Shown here: piece by piece, positions 1 to 6,055 of the stretch
How positions within the stretch are numbered: the first letter of the stretch is position 1
Layout: each line of letters starts with the position of its first letter
Assembly (NCBI GenBank): GCA_945862475.1
Contig: CAMAYW010000060.1
Coordinates: 1 to 9,551, forward strand
Reading direction: 5' to 3'
From: Bacteriovorax stolpii
GTDB lineage: Bacteria; Bdellovibrionota; Bacteriovoracia; Bacteriovoracales; Bacteriovoracaceae
DNA: 9,551 nucleotides
Notes under the pieces: model-generated
Database searches by the model: none
What the model saw: the letters and a program-made list of their open reading frames with translations, nothing else
What the model was told of the DNA's origin: nothing
Made by a program: the position numbers and the translations under genes

Positions 1-1423
1 TGGCTTTAATCCAGCGTTTAGATCTAGAGAGTCGACTAATGGAGTAGGATTTTTTAAAACAGAGAGATCAGCATCGAATAAGATCACTCGTTTTTCAACC
101 TCCGGTAGTGGCACTTCAGCTGCGCCTGTTAAATACTACATAAAAAATGTACCGCAAGAATTTAAAAAGACATTTGCTTTGGCAATGGACTCTTGGAATA
201 AAGAATTCAAGTCTATCATTGGAAAAGAACTACTCTCCTATGAATTTGTTGATACCAATGACCCGAGATCAGAATTACTTGTTCCGGGTGATATTAGATT
301 TAATATTATTGAATGGGATCTTGAAAATAAAGCAAGCTATGGAGGTCTAGGTCCATCCATTGCCAATCAATATACTGGCGAAACAATGTCAGCAAACGTT
401 TTAATACAAGGCCCAACGATTGTGAAACTTTATACCGAATGGTTTGGGGTATCTCAACAGGCACAGGCCCTGATCGCCGATGGCAAGAATCAGGAAGCGA
501 ACCTATTAATTAAAAATTTTGAACTCTCAGCTTCAAAAGAGTTAGAAGGTCGTTCACAAAAAACATTTAAACTTAAGCTTGGAAAAAATCTTGAGATGAA
601 TATCCACGCTCAGAGACAAGAGCTAGAAGACCCAATTAAAAAAGGTCAATTTGAAATGGTTCCAGAGGGAATGACTTATGAAAAGTACATGGAAGGTTAC
701 ATGCTCGAAATCTTGGCCCACGAAATGGGTCACAATCTAGGGCTTCGTCATAATTTTAAAGGTAATCTTGGTGCAATTGACGGCAGTAAAGAGGCAGGCA
801 GTGTTTCAAGATCAGTCATGGAATACCTAGGAAGACCATTCAGACACTTAAATACCATTGGCTCTTATGACAGAATGGCAATTGCTTATGGCTATAAGGG
901 CGCGGCACCGAAACATTTAAATTGGTTTTGTACAGATGAAGACCAAGGCTCAGATCTTAAAACGATGGCTACGAAATCACCGGAATGTACAAAGTCTGAC
1001 GCTACAAGCGATCCATTTTCATTTTGGGAAAAAAGGATTGACCGAGTTTTAGATCTTGTCCTGGAAAGAAATTCATCAGAAGCCCCAGTTTGGAGAACAG
1101 TTGAAGTCAAAAATCAACTTGAGGAGGCGATCAGCGGACTTTCAGCTTATGCCCTTAGTGCGGAGCTAACATCTAGTAGCTGGACAAATTTCTTTGGAAA
1201 AAATAACAGACCTGAATCTGCATCTGAAATCAGAGGTTATGTTCTTGAAAGAATTAAAAACAAAGTTTGCAGTTTAGAACTTAAAGATATTATTAATTCA
1301 AAAGAATCAGCCGAAGCTCAAAAATTGGCCCAAGAAAACTTAGATGAGCTGAAAAAAATTGTGGTGACAAAATCAGCTTCATTAGGACTATATACCGCCC
1401 AGGATCTTGGCTGTATTGAGTAA
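1..1423 (+). CDS. Zinc-dependent metalloprotease, metzincin type (5' end outside window)
   Basis: The reading frame is open from base 2 to the TAA at 1421-1423, giving 473 visible residues. No start codon is needed inside the window: residues before the first in-frame TTG (179) and ATG (185) already look like protein (KYYIKNVPQEFKKTF), so the gene begins upstream. Residues 240-250 read HEMGHNLGLRH, the complete metzincin motif HExxHxxGxxH, with three zinc-binding histidines and the catalytic glutamate. The SVMEY at residues 271-275 fits the Met-turn that follows in this clan. The extension GLRHNFKG resembles the EcxA-like/DUF4953 group of bacterial zinc-dependent metalloproteases, which are often secreted or surface-bound; that placement is from memory of the family. 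The roughly 200 residues after the Met-turn are helical-looking and rich in Lys and Glu, and have no motif I recognise. The signal peptide or lipobox, if any, lies outside the window. A strong terminator follows, so this is the last gene of its transcript. Confidence 0.88.
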   Translation, partial: GFNPAFRSRESTNGVGFFKTERSASNKITRFSTSGSGTSAAPVKYYIKNVPQEFKKTFALAMDSWNKEFKSIIGKELLSYEFVDTNDPRSELLVPGDIRFNIIEWDLENKASYGGLGPSIANQYTGETMSANVLIQGPTIVKLYTEWFGVSQQAQALIADGKNQEANLLIKNFELSASKELEGRSQKTFKLKLGKNLEMNIHAQRQELEDPIKKGQFEMVPEGMTYEKYMEGYMLEILAHEMGHNLGLRHNFKGNLGAIDGSKEAGSVSRSVMEYLGRPFRHLNTIGSYDRMAIAYGYKGAAPKHLNWFCTDEDQGSDLKTMATKSPECTKSDATSDPFSFWEKRIDRVLDLVLERNSSEAPVWRTVEVKNQLEEAISGLSAYALSAELTSSSWTNFFGKNNRPESASEIRGYVLERIKNKVCSLELKDIINSKESAEAQKLAQENLDELKKIVVTKSASLGLYTAQDLGCIE

Positions 1424-1443
1424 AAAGACAAAACTTAAACAAG

Positions 1444-1476
1444 AAAGGCCTCAGAAATGAGGCCTTTTTTATTTTT
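1444..1476 (+). terminator. Rho-independent terminator of the metalloprotease gene
   Basis: A perfect 10-bp stem (AAAGGCCTCA at 1444-1453 with TGAGGCCTTT at 1458-1467) closes a GAAA tetraloop and runs into a T tract, TTTATTTTT, at 1468-1476. It begins 20 nt after the metalloprotease stop codon. This separates that gene from the fatty-acid methyltransferase gene downstream, which must therefore have its own promoter. Confidence 0.95.
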
Positions 1477-1525
1477 CTGATATTTCATGCTCTGCTATAC
1501 GCAAGTAAAGATGTTAAAAAGTCAT

Positions 1526-1554
1526 TTGTTCAAGCTTTTTTCCTCGCCTATTAC
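1526..1554 (+). promoter_or_regulatory. Possible sigma-70-type promoter of the cyclopropane synthase gene
   Basis: TTGTTC (1526-1531) and TATTAC (1549-1554) are separated by 17 nt and lie between the upstream terminator and the gene start. This would give a leader of about 38 nt that contains the GGAG ribosome site. The -35 match is poor (3 of 6) and the -10 is moderate (4 of 6). In such AT-rich DNA this is only a candidate. A promoter is expected here because of the terminator upstream. Confidence 0.3.
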
Positions 1555-1598
1555 AGAATCAAAGAGCAAAATCATAGGATTATAATTTGGAGACTTTC

Positions 1599-2867
1599 AT
1601 GAACGGACATCCCCTACCTAAGGACAGATCACTTAGTAAGATTGTTGCACAATTCCCAGCTATTGATGGGTTGTGTAAATCAATTCTTTTTAAAAAATTT
1701 AAAGAACTTAAATTTGGTGAGTTAATCATTGAAGACACGACTAAAACTGTCTTCGGTTTGGAAACTTTTGGAGATAAGACCTCCAAGTTAAAGGTCAAAG
1801 TAACAATTCATCATTCTCGTTTTTATTCACGGACTCTTCTTGGTGGAAGTATTGGGAATGCAGAAAGTTATGTCGATGGGGAATGGGACTGTGATCATTT
1901 AGCAGACCTGATTCGATTATTCGTTCTTAATCGTGACGTCCTTCAAGGAATCGATAGCGGTATTGGTAGTCTGATGCAACCGATTCAAAAATATTTTCAC
2001 GGGCTTAATCGAAATACAGTTGAAGGCTCCAAAAACAACATCCGTTCACATTATGATATTGGAAATGATTTTTTTAAATTATTTCTTGATGAATCAATGA
2101 TGTATTCGTCTGCCATATTTCCTTCAAAAGAATCGACTCTTTTTGAAGCCTCTATGAATAAAGTCGCAAGAATTGTCGCTAAATTAAAGTTGAAACCAAC
2201 TGATCATCTTATTGAGATCGGAACTGGCTGGGGAACACTTGCGATTCATGCTGCAAAGACCTACGGATGTAAAGTAACGACTACAACTATTTCACGTGAA
2301 CAATTCAATCTGGCCTCTCAAAGAATAAAAGAAGCAAATCTTGAAGATAAAATCACGATTCTTTTTGAAGACTACAGAAATCTCACAGGAACTTATGATG
2401 CCCTCATTTCTGTTGAAATGATTGAAGCAGTGGGTTTAGATCACCTAGATACTTATTTTGAGAAGTGCTCATCTCTTATTAAACCAGATGGAATTATGGT
2501 CCTTCAGGCCATCACTATCAGAGATCAATTCTATGAGTCAGCAAGAAAATCAGTCGATTTTATCCAGCGACATATCTTCCCTGGAAGCGGAATTCCATCA
2601 ATACATGCGATGATGAATTCTGTTACGAAAAAGACAGACCTTGCCTTAACTCATCAAGAGGATTTTGCTGAAGACTACGCAGACACCTTAAACCATTGGG
2701 CAAGAAGATTAGAATCAAATCAAAGCGAAATCCCAAAGCTTGGTTATCCAAAATTTCTTTACCGGCTTTGGAAGTACTATTTTTCTTATTGTGAAGGTGG
2801 TTTTAGAGAGAGGGCCATTGGGGTATCTCAACTAGTCCTTAAGAAACCTCTCCACAGAGAAAATTAA
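1599..2867 (+). CDS. cfa: Cyclopropane-fatty-acyl-phospholipid synthase family methyltransferase
   Basis: This 422-residue protein belongs to the CFA synthase family. These enzymes use S-adenosylmethionine to methylenate double bonds of acyl chains in membrane phospholipids, working from the cytoplasm at the inner membrane. The N-terminal domain has the family signature GNAESYVDGEWDCD (residues 86-99). The catalytic part has SHYDIGNDFFKLFLD (150-164), the SAM-binding loop EIGTGWGTL (206-214), EMIEAVG (273-279), DFIQRHIFPGSGIPS (320-334) and WKYYFSYCEGGF (391-402). The length suits full CFA synthases rather than the shorter mycolic acid enzymes. The ATG at 1599 is chosen because GGAG (1589-1592) sits 6 nt before it; an in-frame TTG at 1587 overlaps that site. 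Residue 303 is Gln (VLQAITI) where E. coli Cfa and CmaA1 have the bicarbonate-contacting His, and YSSAIF (169-174) has Ser for the usual Cys. The exact product could therefore differ from a plain cyclopropane ring. It stands alone between a terminator and a convergent gene. Confidence 0.88.
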   Translation: MNGHPLPKDRSLSKIVAQFPAIDGLCKSILFKKFKELKFGELIIEDTTKTVFGLETFGDKTSKLKVKVTIHHSRFYSRTLLGGSIGNAESYVDGEWDCDHLADLIRLFVLNRDVLQGIDSGIGSLMQPIQKYFHGLNRNTVEGSKNNIRSHYDIGNDFFKLFLDESMMYSSAIFPSKESTLFEASMNKVARIVAKLKLKPTDHLIEIGTGWGTLAIHAAKTYGCKVTTTTISREQFNLASQRIKEANLEDKITILFEDYRNLTGTYDALISVEMIEAVGLDHLDTYFEKCSSLIKPDGIMVLQAITIRDQFYESARKSVDFIQRHIFPGSGIPSIHAMMNSVTKKTDLALTHQEDFAEDYADTLNHWARRLESNQSEIPKLGYPKFLYRLWKYYFSYCEGGFRERAIGVSQLVLKKPLHREN

Positions 2868-2880
2868 GAAGAATATGCGA

Positions 2881-3750
2881 TTATAGACTACAGTTTTTTG
2901 TTACTTTAAACTCTTCAATTTCATCTAGTCTAAGAATTTGTAGTCCCTTGGCATCTGCGTAATCCAAGAAGAGATCAAGACCCAAAATTGAGGGTTCTTG
3001 AACATCATGCTGAAGGATAACTCCCCCTGATGGTGGATTTTTTAATTGAATGGGATTTTTAACGAAGCGGTCTCCCACTTTTTTGAAATCAATATAGGTT
3101 CCACCCTCATTATGGGCAATAATATTTTGAGAAACTTCTTCTCCAGTCATCCCAGGTACCCAGTCACTCGTATCAACATCCCAAAATGCCATATGTATAC
3201 AGTTATCACCCATTAAGTCTTTTGATACCTCTTTTAAAGCATTGATGTGGTGATAATCATCTCTCGTTCCGTAATCGCCATAAGGAAAACGGTAATAGAA
3301 TTTATTAAACGAATGCCCTGCCATCTTGTGCCAACGAGCTAGATCGAGGAAGGATTGGGTAGTTTGATTTTTCCATTGCTCCTTAGTCAGTGCACCTGAG
3401 CGATCGTGGCTTGGCCCATGAGAGGCCACAATATGCCCCTCATCGAGCATTCTTTTTAGAATGGGAAATGTTGAATTGTTTACTTTAGAAGTTAAAACAA
3501 AAAACGTCGCTTTTATATTTCGAGACTTAAGAACATCCAGAATCTTTGGCGTACGCTCTAAGTGAGGCCCATCATCAAAAGTAAGACTAAAGACACCTGT
3601 TTTATAAATCGAAAGCGCCCGATAAGGCCTTAATCCTCTGTCAACTGAAGTGTACAACCTATCCTCTGGATATTGGTCAAGGTCAAAGACCGATGCAGTC
3701 AAATTGAATGAAAATAAAAGTATAAGTAATGAGAATCTTGAATGTTTCAA
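2881..3750 (-). CDS. Exported polysaccharide deacetylase (NodB/CE4 family)
   Basis: This 289-residue protein is a carbohydrate esterase family 4 deacetylase, which removes N- or O-acetyl groups from chitin-like sugars, peptidoglycan or other polysaccharides using a divalent metal. All five family motifs are present in order: TFDDGP (57-62, catalytic base and metal Asp), HGPSH (111-115, metal histidines), RFPYG (154-158), DVDTSDW (191-197) and LQHD (246-249, catalytic His). I place the start at the TTG at 3750, because GGAG (bases 3763-3760 on this strand) lies 9 nt before it and the protein then opens with a good signal peptide (KHSRF, then LLILLFSFNLTA). The frame stays open upstream to another TTG at 3879, which would add 43 basic residues ahead of the signal sequence; I consider that unlikely. 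The protein should act in the periplasm or outside the cell. In a predator, peptidoglycan deacetylation of prey or self wall would be a natural role, but the substrate cannot be read from the sequence. It converges with the cyclopropane synthase gene across 13 bp. Confidence 0.88.
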   Translation of the reverse strand: MKHSRFSLLILLFSFNLTASVFDLDQYPEDRLYTSVDRGLRPYRALSIYKTGVFSLTFDDGPHLERTPKILDVLKSRNIKATFFVLTSKVNNSTFPILKRMLDEGHIVASHGPSHDRSGALTKEQWKNQTTQSFLDLARWHKMAGHSFNKFYYRFPYGDYGTRDDYHHINALKEVSKDLMGDNCIHMAFWDVDTSDWVPGMTGEEVSQNIIAHNEGGTYIDFKKVGDRFVKNPIQLKNPPSGGVILQHDVQEPSILGLDLFLDYADAKGLQILRLDEIEEFKVTKNCSL

Positions 3751-3759
3751 ACGAATCGA

Positions 3760-3763
3760 CTCC
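3760..3763 (-). promoter_or_regulatory. Ribosome-binding site deciding the TTG start of the deacetylase
   Basis: On the minus strand GGAG is followed by 9 nt and then TTG (3750-3748). The next codons encode a basic tip and a hydrophobic stretch ending in LTAS, as in a signal peptide. The upstream alternative TTG at 3879 has no comparable site and would bury the signal peptide 43 residues inside the protein. Confidence 0.6.
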
Positions 3764-3823
3764 AAGGACAAAATTAAATCATTCTTGTTCTTATAAAAAT
3801 TCAAACAATTTGAAAATGACCTC

Positions 3824-3852
3824 TTGAAAATCAAGAAAGATTTACATATTTT
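3824..3852 (+). promoter_or_regulatory. Possible sigma-70-type promoter ahead of the 38-codon ORF
   Basis: TTGAAA (3824-3829, 5 of 6 to consensus) and TATTTT (3847-3852, 4 of 6) are spaced by exactly 17 nt on the plus strand. Transcription would begin near 3859, which is the A of the ATG of the small ORF. That would make a leaderless message and would fit the absence of a Shine-Dalgarno site there. AT-rich spacers give such matches by chance, so this is only a candidate. Confidence 0.3.
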
Positions 3853-3858
3853 CGGCGA

Positions 3859-3975
3859 ATGGAAAAGATTCTGGATCAATTTTCAAACCAAAACAGGCTT
3901 CTTATGTTCATCGTCGCCCTTATGAGTGTCCTAGGTGTTCATGCTAGGTACCTCTCCTCTTACATGGGACGCTAG
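3859..3975 (+). CDS. Possible small membrane protein, 38 residues
   Basis: An ATG-to-TAG frame of 38 codons lies in the 233-bp gap between the deacetylase and BON-domain genes, on the opposite strand to both. The peptide has a polar start (MEKILDQFSNQNR), one hydrophobic stretch of about 16 residues (LLMFIVALMSVLGVHA) and a short basic tail (RYLSSYMGR). This looks like a single-pass inner-membrane miniprotein or a signal-peptide-like peptide. I do not recognise a family. There is no Shine-Dalgarno sequence before the ATG, although a candidate promoter would place the transcript start at or next to it. The frame ends 8 bp from the 3' end of the BON gene. The amphipathic layout is the main reason to keep it; chance is a real alternative for so short a frame. 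Confidence 0.38.
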   Translation: MEKILDQFSNQNRLLMFIVALMSVLGVHARYLSSYMGR

Positions 3976-3983
3976 GTTCATTT

Positions 3984-4442
3984 TTAAGGATTTCGACCAA
4001 CATCCGTGGGTAAAATTCCTGGATTTAATTTCACAATAATATCTGCATTTACGTTTCCCACTCCGTGAATGAGCTTAACTAATGAGACTGCGTAGTCACG
4101 ATCAGACTGAGACTTAACAGTTCCACTTAATTTTACATTGGTATTTCTTACTGAAACTGAAATATCTCTTAAATCTATTCTCTTCGTCGATTGAAGTAAT
4201 TCATGAATTGATTTTTCAAGCTCTGAATCAGTATGAACTCGACTTAAATCCGTCAAATGATCATGATCATCTTCATTCTCAATATTAATAGCAAGACTAG
4301 CATCAAACTCTGATGGTGGATGCCCCATAAGAGAATCTAACTCCTCATGATCATCAATCATTTCAAGATAACGTTCATAGGGTGTTTTCTTGTATTCAAA
4401 CTCATCGAGAAAATATTTTATTTTTTTATCTAAAAAACTCAT
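3984..4442 (-). CDS. BON-domain protein, cytoplasmic
   Basis: This 152-residue protein has one BON domain at about residues 72-138: DSELEKSIHELL, then ISVSVRNTNVKLSGTV, then the final GVGNVNADIIVK, matching the family pattern of two short helices and beta strands with conserved glycines. BON domains occur in OsmY, in some channels and in secretins, and are thought to bind membranes or phospholipid. The N-terminal 70 residues are acidic, rich in Asp, Glu and His (ENEDDHDHLTD at 55-65), and I do not recognise them. There is no signal peptide, so unlike OsmY it probably stays in the cytoplasm. I start it at the ATG at 4442 because GAGAGG stands 5 nt upstream. The ATG at 4457, which adds MREVP, has no such site and is part of a hairpin stem. 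The leader hairpin suggests that translation is controlled. The APC transporter gene lies upstream on the same strand, with 116 bp between. Confidence 0.8.
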   Translation of the reverse strand: MSFLDKKIKYFLDEFEYKKTPYERYLEMIDDHEELDSLMGHPPSEFDASLAINIENEDDHDHLTDLSRVHTDSELEKSIHELLQSTKRIDLRDISVSVRNTNVKLSGTVKSQSDRDYAVSLVKLIHGVGNVNADIIVKLNPGILPTDVGRNP

Positions 4443-4447
4443 GGGCA

Positions 4448-4474
4448 CCTCTCTCATAAGAAGGATGAGAGAGG
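4448..4474 (-). promoter_or_regulatory. Perfect hairpin sequestering the ribosome site of the BON gene
   Basis: In the minus-strand message, CCUCUCUCAU pairs perfectly over 10 bp with AUGAGAGAGG, leaving a 7-nt loop, CCUUCUU. The 3' arm contains the Shine-Dalgarno sequence GAGAGG, which lies 5 nt before the AUG at 4442. All of the ribosome site is therefore base-paired, and the start codon sits just below the stem. There is no following U tract, so it is not a terminator. The layout fits an RNA thermometer, a protein- or sRNA-opened translational switch, or coupling to upstream translation. Pairing is seen directly; function is inferred. Confidence 0.7.
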
Positions 4475-4523
4475 ATTCACAATCTGGCCAGTTTCAGGAG
4501 GTCTAAATATTTATATTAAGGTA

Positions 4524-4549
4524 GAATCAATCTTAAATTAAATTGACTC
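4524..4549 (-). other. Weak AT-rich hairpin just after the transporter gene
   Basis: On the minus strand GAGUCAAUUU pairs with AAGAUUGAUUC as about 10 bp including two G-U wobbles, across a short AU loop, starting some 10 nt after the transporter stop codon. It is not followed by a clear U tract, so it is a poor intrinsic terminator. It may protect the 3' end or mark partial termination before the BON gene. I see no better terminator between these two genes. Confidence 0.25.
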
Positions 4550-4558
4550 TAACAATAA

Positions 4559-5908
4559 TTAAGATTTTGCATTCACTTTTTTAAAGATGAAGAAAAATGG
4601 TACTCCCGCCGTAATAAATGCCAGCCCAATCAAAGATTCCTTAGGACTTTCAACCACAGTATTAATTAAAAGCAAAATAGCGAGAATGATGAAGATAATA
4701 GGAACAACAGGGTAACCCAAAGTCTTATAAGGTCTAACAGCATCAGGCATTTTTTTACGTAGAACGAACACAACACCTGTTACCATGGCATAAAAAATCC
4801 ATGCGGAAAATACAACGTAATTTGTTAACTGATCAAAAGTTCCAGAAAGTGCTAATAATATTGAAACAGCTCCCTGAACTATGATTGAAAAAACGGGCAC
4901 AAGTGAAGCTTCATTAACATTAGCAAGTTGCCTAAAAAAAAGACCATCTTTTGCCATTGCATAAGGGACTCTGGCACCGGTCATAATGGAGCCATTCATT
5001 GCACCTAATGCTGAAAACACAAAGGCTGCAGATAAGATCGTGATACCTGATTGTCCCAAAAAGGTCATCGCTGCTTTTGTGGCGACGGGTAAGGCATCTG
5101 GAAATGCATCTGAATTGGCATTAAGTATTTCTATAAACGGGAGTGCATAGAAATAAGCGATATTGGCGACACAATAAATCGCCAATATCATGACCATTCC
5201 TAAACCTAATGAGAGAGGTATATTTCTTTGTGGGTTTTTAATTTCCCCAGCAACCATTGGGAGATTATTCCATCCATCGTAGGCCCAGAGAGCAGCAAGA
5301 GTCGCTGATCCGAATGCCGCCCACCCAGCAAAGCCGTTTGAACTAATTGTTTTATCTGAAAAATGAGAAAATGAGCCTTCCTTCGTAAAGAAAAAGATCC
5401 CAAGAGATAGTCCAATAATCATCATTAACTTAAGGCCAGTCATGATTGAGTTGAGTCTCCCACCGAAAGCAACGCTCAAGCAATTTAATGCAGAAAAAAA
5501 GATGATCACAATAACTGCTGCAGCTGGCTTTCCGCCAATTGGAGTGAGATCAACTGCACCGCTCAAAAAAGTCATTGCTCCAACGGCATAGGCAGCAATT
5601 GAGCCTGGTGAGCCAATCCAAAAACGCATCCAACCATAAAGAAAGGCCCAAAGATCACCATAACCCTCTTTAAGATAAACATATTCGCCTCCAGCCGAAG
5701 GCATTAAACTCCCTAGTTCGGCATAGGCCAAAGCACCTGCAAGTGACAATAAACCAGCAACAATCCAAATTAAAATGACCATGCCTGGGCTTCCGACAAG
5801 AGAGGACATTGTAGAGGTTTTGAGAAAAACTCCAGTGCCGATGATGCTTCCAACAACAATTGAAGCTGCGTCAACCAATGAAAGCCCTCGAACTAATTCT
5901 TTTGACAT
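4559..5908 (-). CDS. APC-superfamily amino acid permease, LAT-like
   Basis: This 449-residue polytopic inner-membrane protein has about 12 hydrophobic segments. The broken first helix carries VGSIIGTGVFLKTS (residues 19-32), the family's substrate-binding glycine motif. PSAGGEYVYLKEGYG (70-84) follows helix 2. ALWAYDGWNNLPMVAGEIKNPQRNIP (206-231) is the helix 6 signature of the L-type amino acid transporter branch, which includes SteT-like bacterial exchangers. VPYAMAKDGLFF (314-325) and RPYKTLGYP (392-400) also fit. Members move neutral amino acids by exchange or proton symport; the actual substrate cannot be read here. The ATG at 5908 has only a moderate AGAGAGAG ribosome site about 2 nt upstream. 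The gene is divergent from the glutaminase-like gene, sharing a 147-bp control region, and the BON gene lies 116 bp downstream on the same strand. The length is normal and no damage is visible. Confidence 0.9.
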   Translation of the reverse strand: MSKELVRGLSLVDAASIVVGSIIGTGVFLKTSTMSSLVGSPGMVILIWIVAGLLSLAGALAYAELGSLMPSAGGEYVYLKEGYGDLWAFLYGWMRFWIGSPGSIAAYAVGAMTFLSGAVDLTPIGGKPAAAVIVIIFFSALNCLSVAFGGRLNSIMTGLKLMMIIGLSLGIFFFTKEGSFSHFSDKTISSNGFAGWAAFGSATLAALWAYDGWNNLPMVAGEIKNPQRNIPLSLGLGMVMILAIYCVANIAYFYALPFIEILNANSDAFPDALPVATKAAMTFLGQSGITILSAAFVFSALGAMNGSIMTGARVPYAMAKDGLFFRQLANVNEASLVPVFSIIVQGAVSILLALSGTFDQLTNYVVFSAWIFYAMVTGVVFVLRKKMPDAVRPYKTLGYPVVPIIFIILAILLLINTVVESPKESLIGLAFITAGVPFFFIFKKVNAKS

Positions 5909-6055
5909 GTCTCTCTCTTTGCTAAGCGTTTATTTTTAATATCTCAAAAAAGAAGTCCTAATGTAAATAATTTTCGCTCCGTTGCCCTGAAACTCAAGAG
6001 AGAGCTTTAGTAGACAGGAAAAAGAGAAGTTGACGATGATACAGGAGTAGATTTG
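5909..6055. promoter_or_regulatory. Divergent control region between transporter and glutaminase-like genes
   Basis: Both flanking genes start here and read outward, so promoters for both strands must lie within or just beyond it. Weak candidates are TTTACA, 18 nt, GATATT on the minus strand toward the transporter, and TTGCCC, 18 nt, TTTAGT on the plus strand toward the glutaminase-like gene. None is convincing. CTCTCTCTT (5911-5919) is exactly complementary to AAGAGAGAG (5996-6004), which could pair in a long minus-strand leader. AGGAG at 6043-6047 is the ribosome site of the plus-strand gene. Confidence 0.4.

Noticed and set aside
147..350. 67-codon plus-strand ORF at the 5' end
   Set aside because: It overlaps the metalloprotease gene in another frame, which carries the recognisable family sequence; this frame has none.
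892..1110. Minus-strand ORF of 72 codons
   Set aside because: Antisense shadow of the metalloprotease gene, with no ribosome site or family features.
1581..1586. Perfect TATAAT just before the cyclopropane synthase gene
   Set aside because: A start from this -10 would fall around 1593, after the GGAG ribosome site and only about 6 nt before the ATG, and there is no -35 at the right distance.
1580..1798. Minus-strand ORF of 72 codons
   Set aside because: Antisense to the start of the cyclopropane synthase gene; no protein-like features.
3800..3814. Inverted repeat TTCAAA-CAA-TTTGAA upstream of the deacetylase
   Set aside because: It could be an operator, but 6-bp arms of AT-rich sequence are common here and it has no second copy in the window.
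3931..3977. Three copies of CTAGGT (3931, 3944 and 3972)
   Set aside because: The spacing is uneven (13 and 28 nt) and the copies are only 6 bp, so chance is sufficient; two lie within the small ORF.
4484..4491. Palindrome CTGGCCAG in the BON leader
   Set aside because: Only 8 bp with no pairing extension on either side and no loop, so no structural role can be supported.
5206..5415. Minus-strand ORF of 69 codons
   Set aside because: Lies in another frame inside the amino acid permease gene, whose membrane segments explain the sequence.
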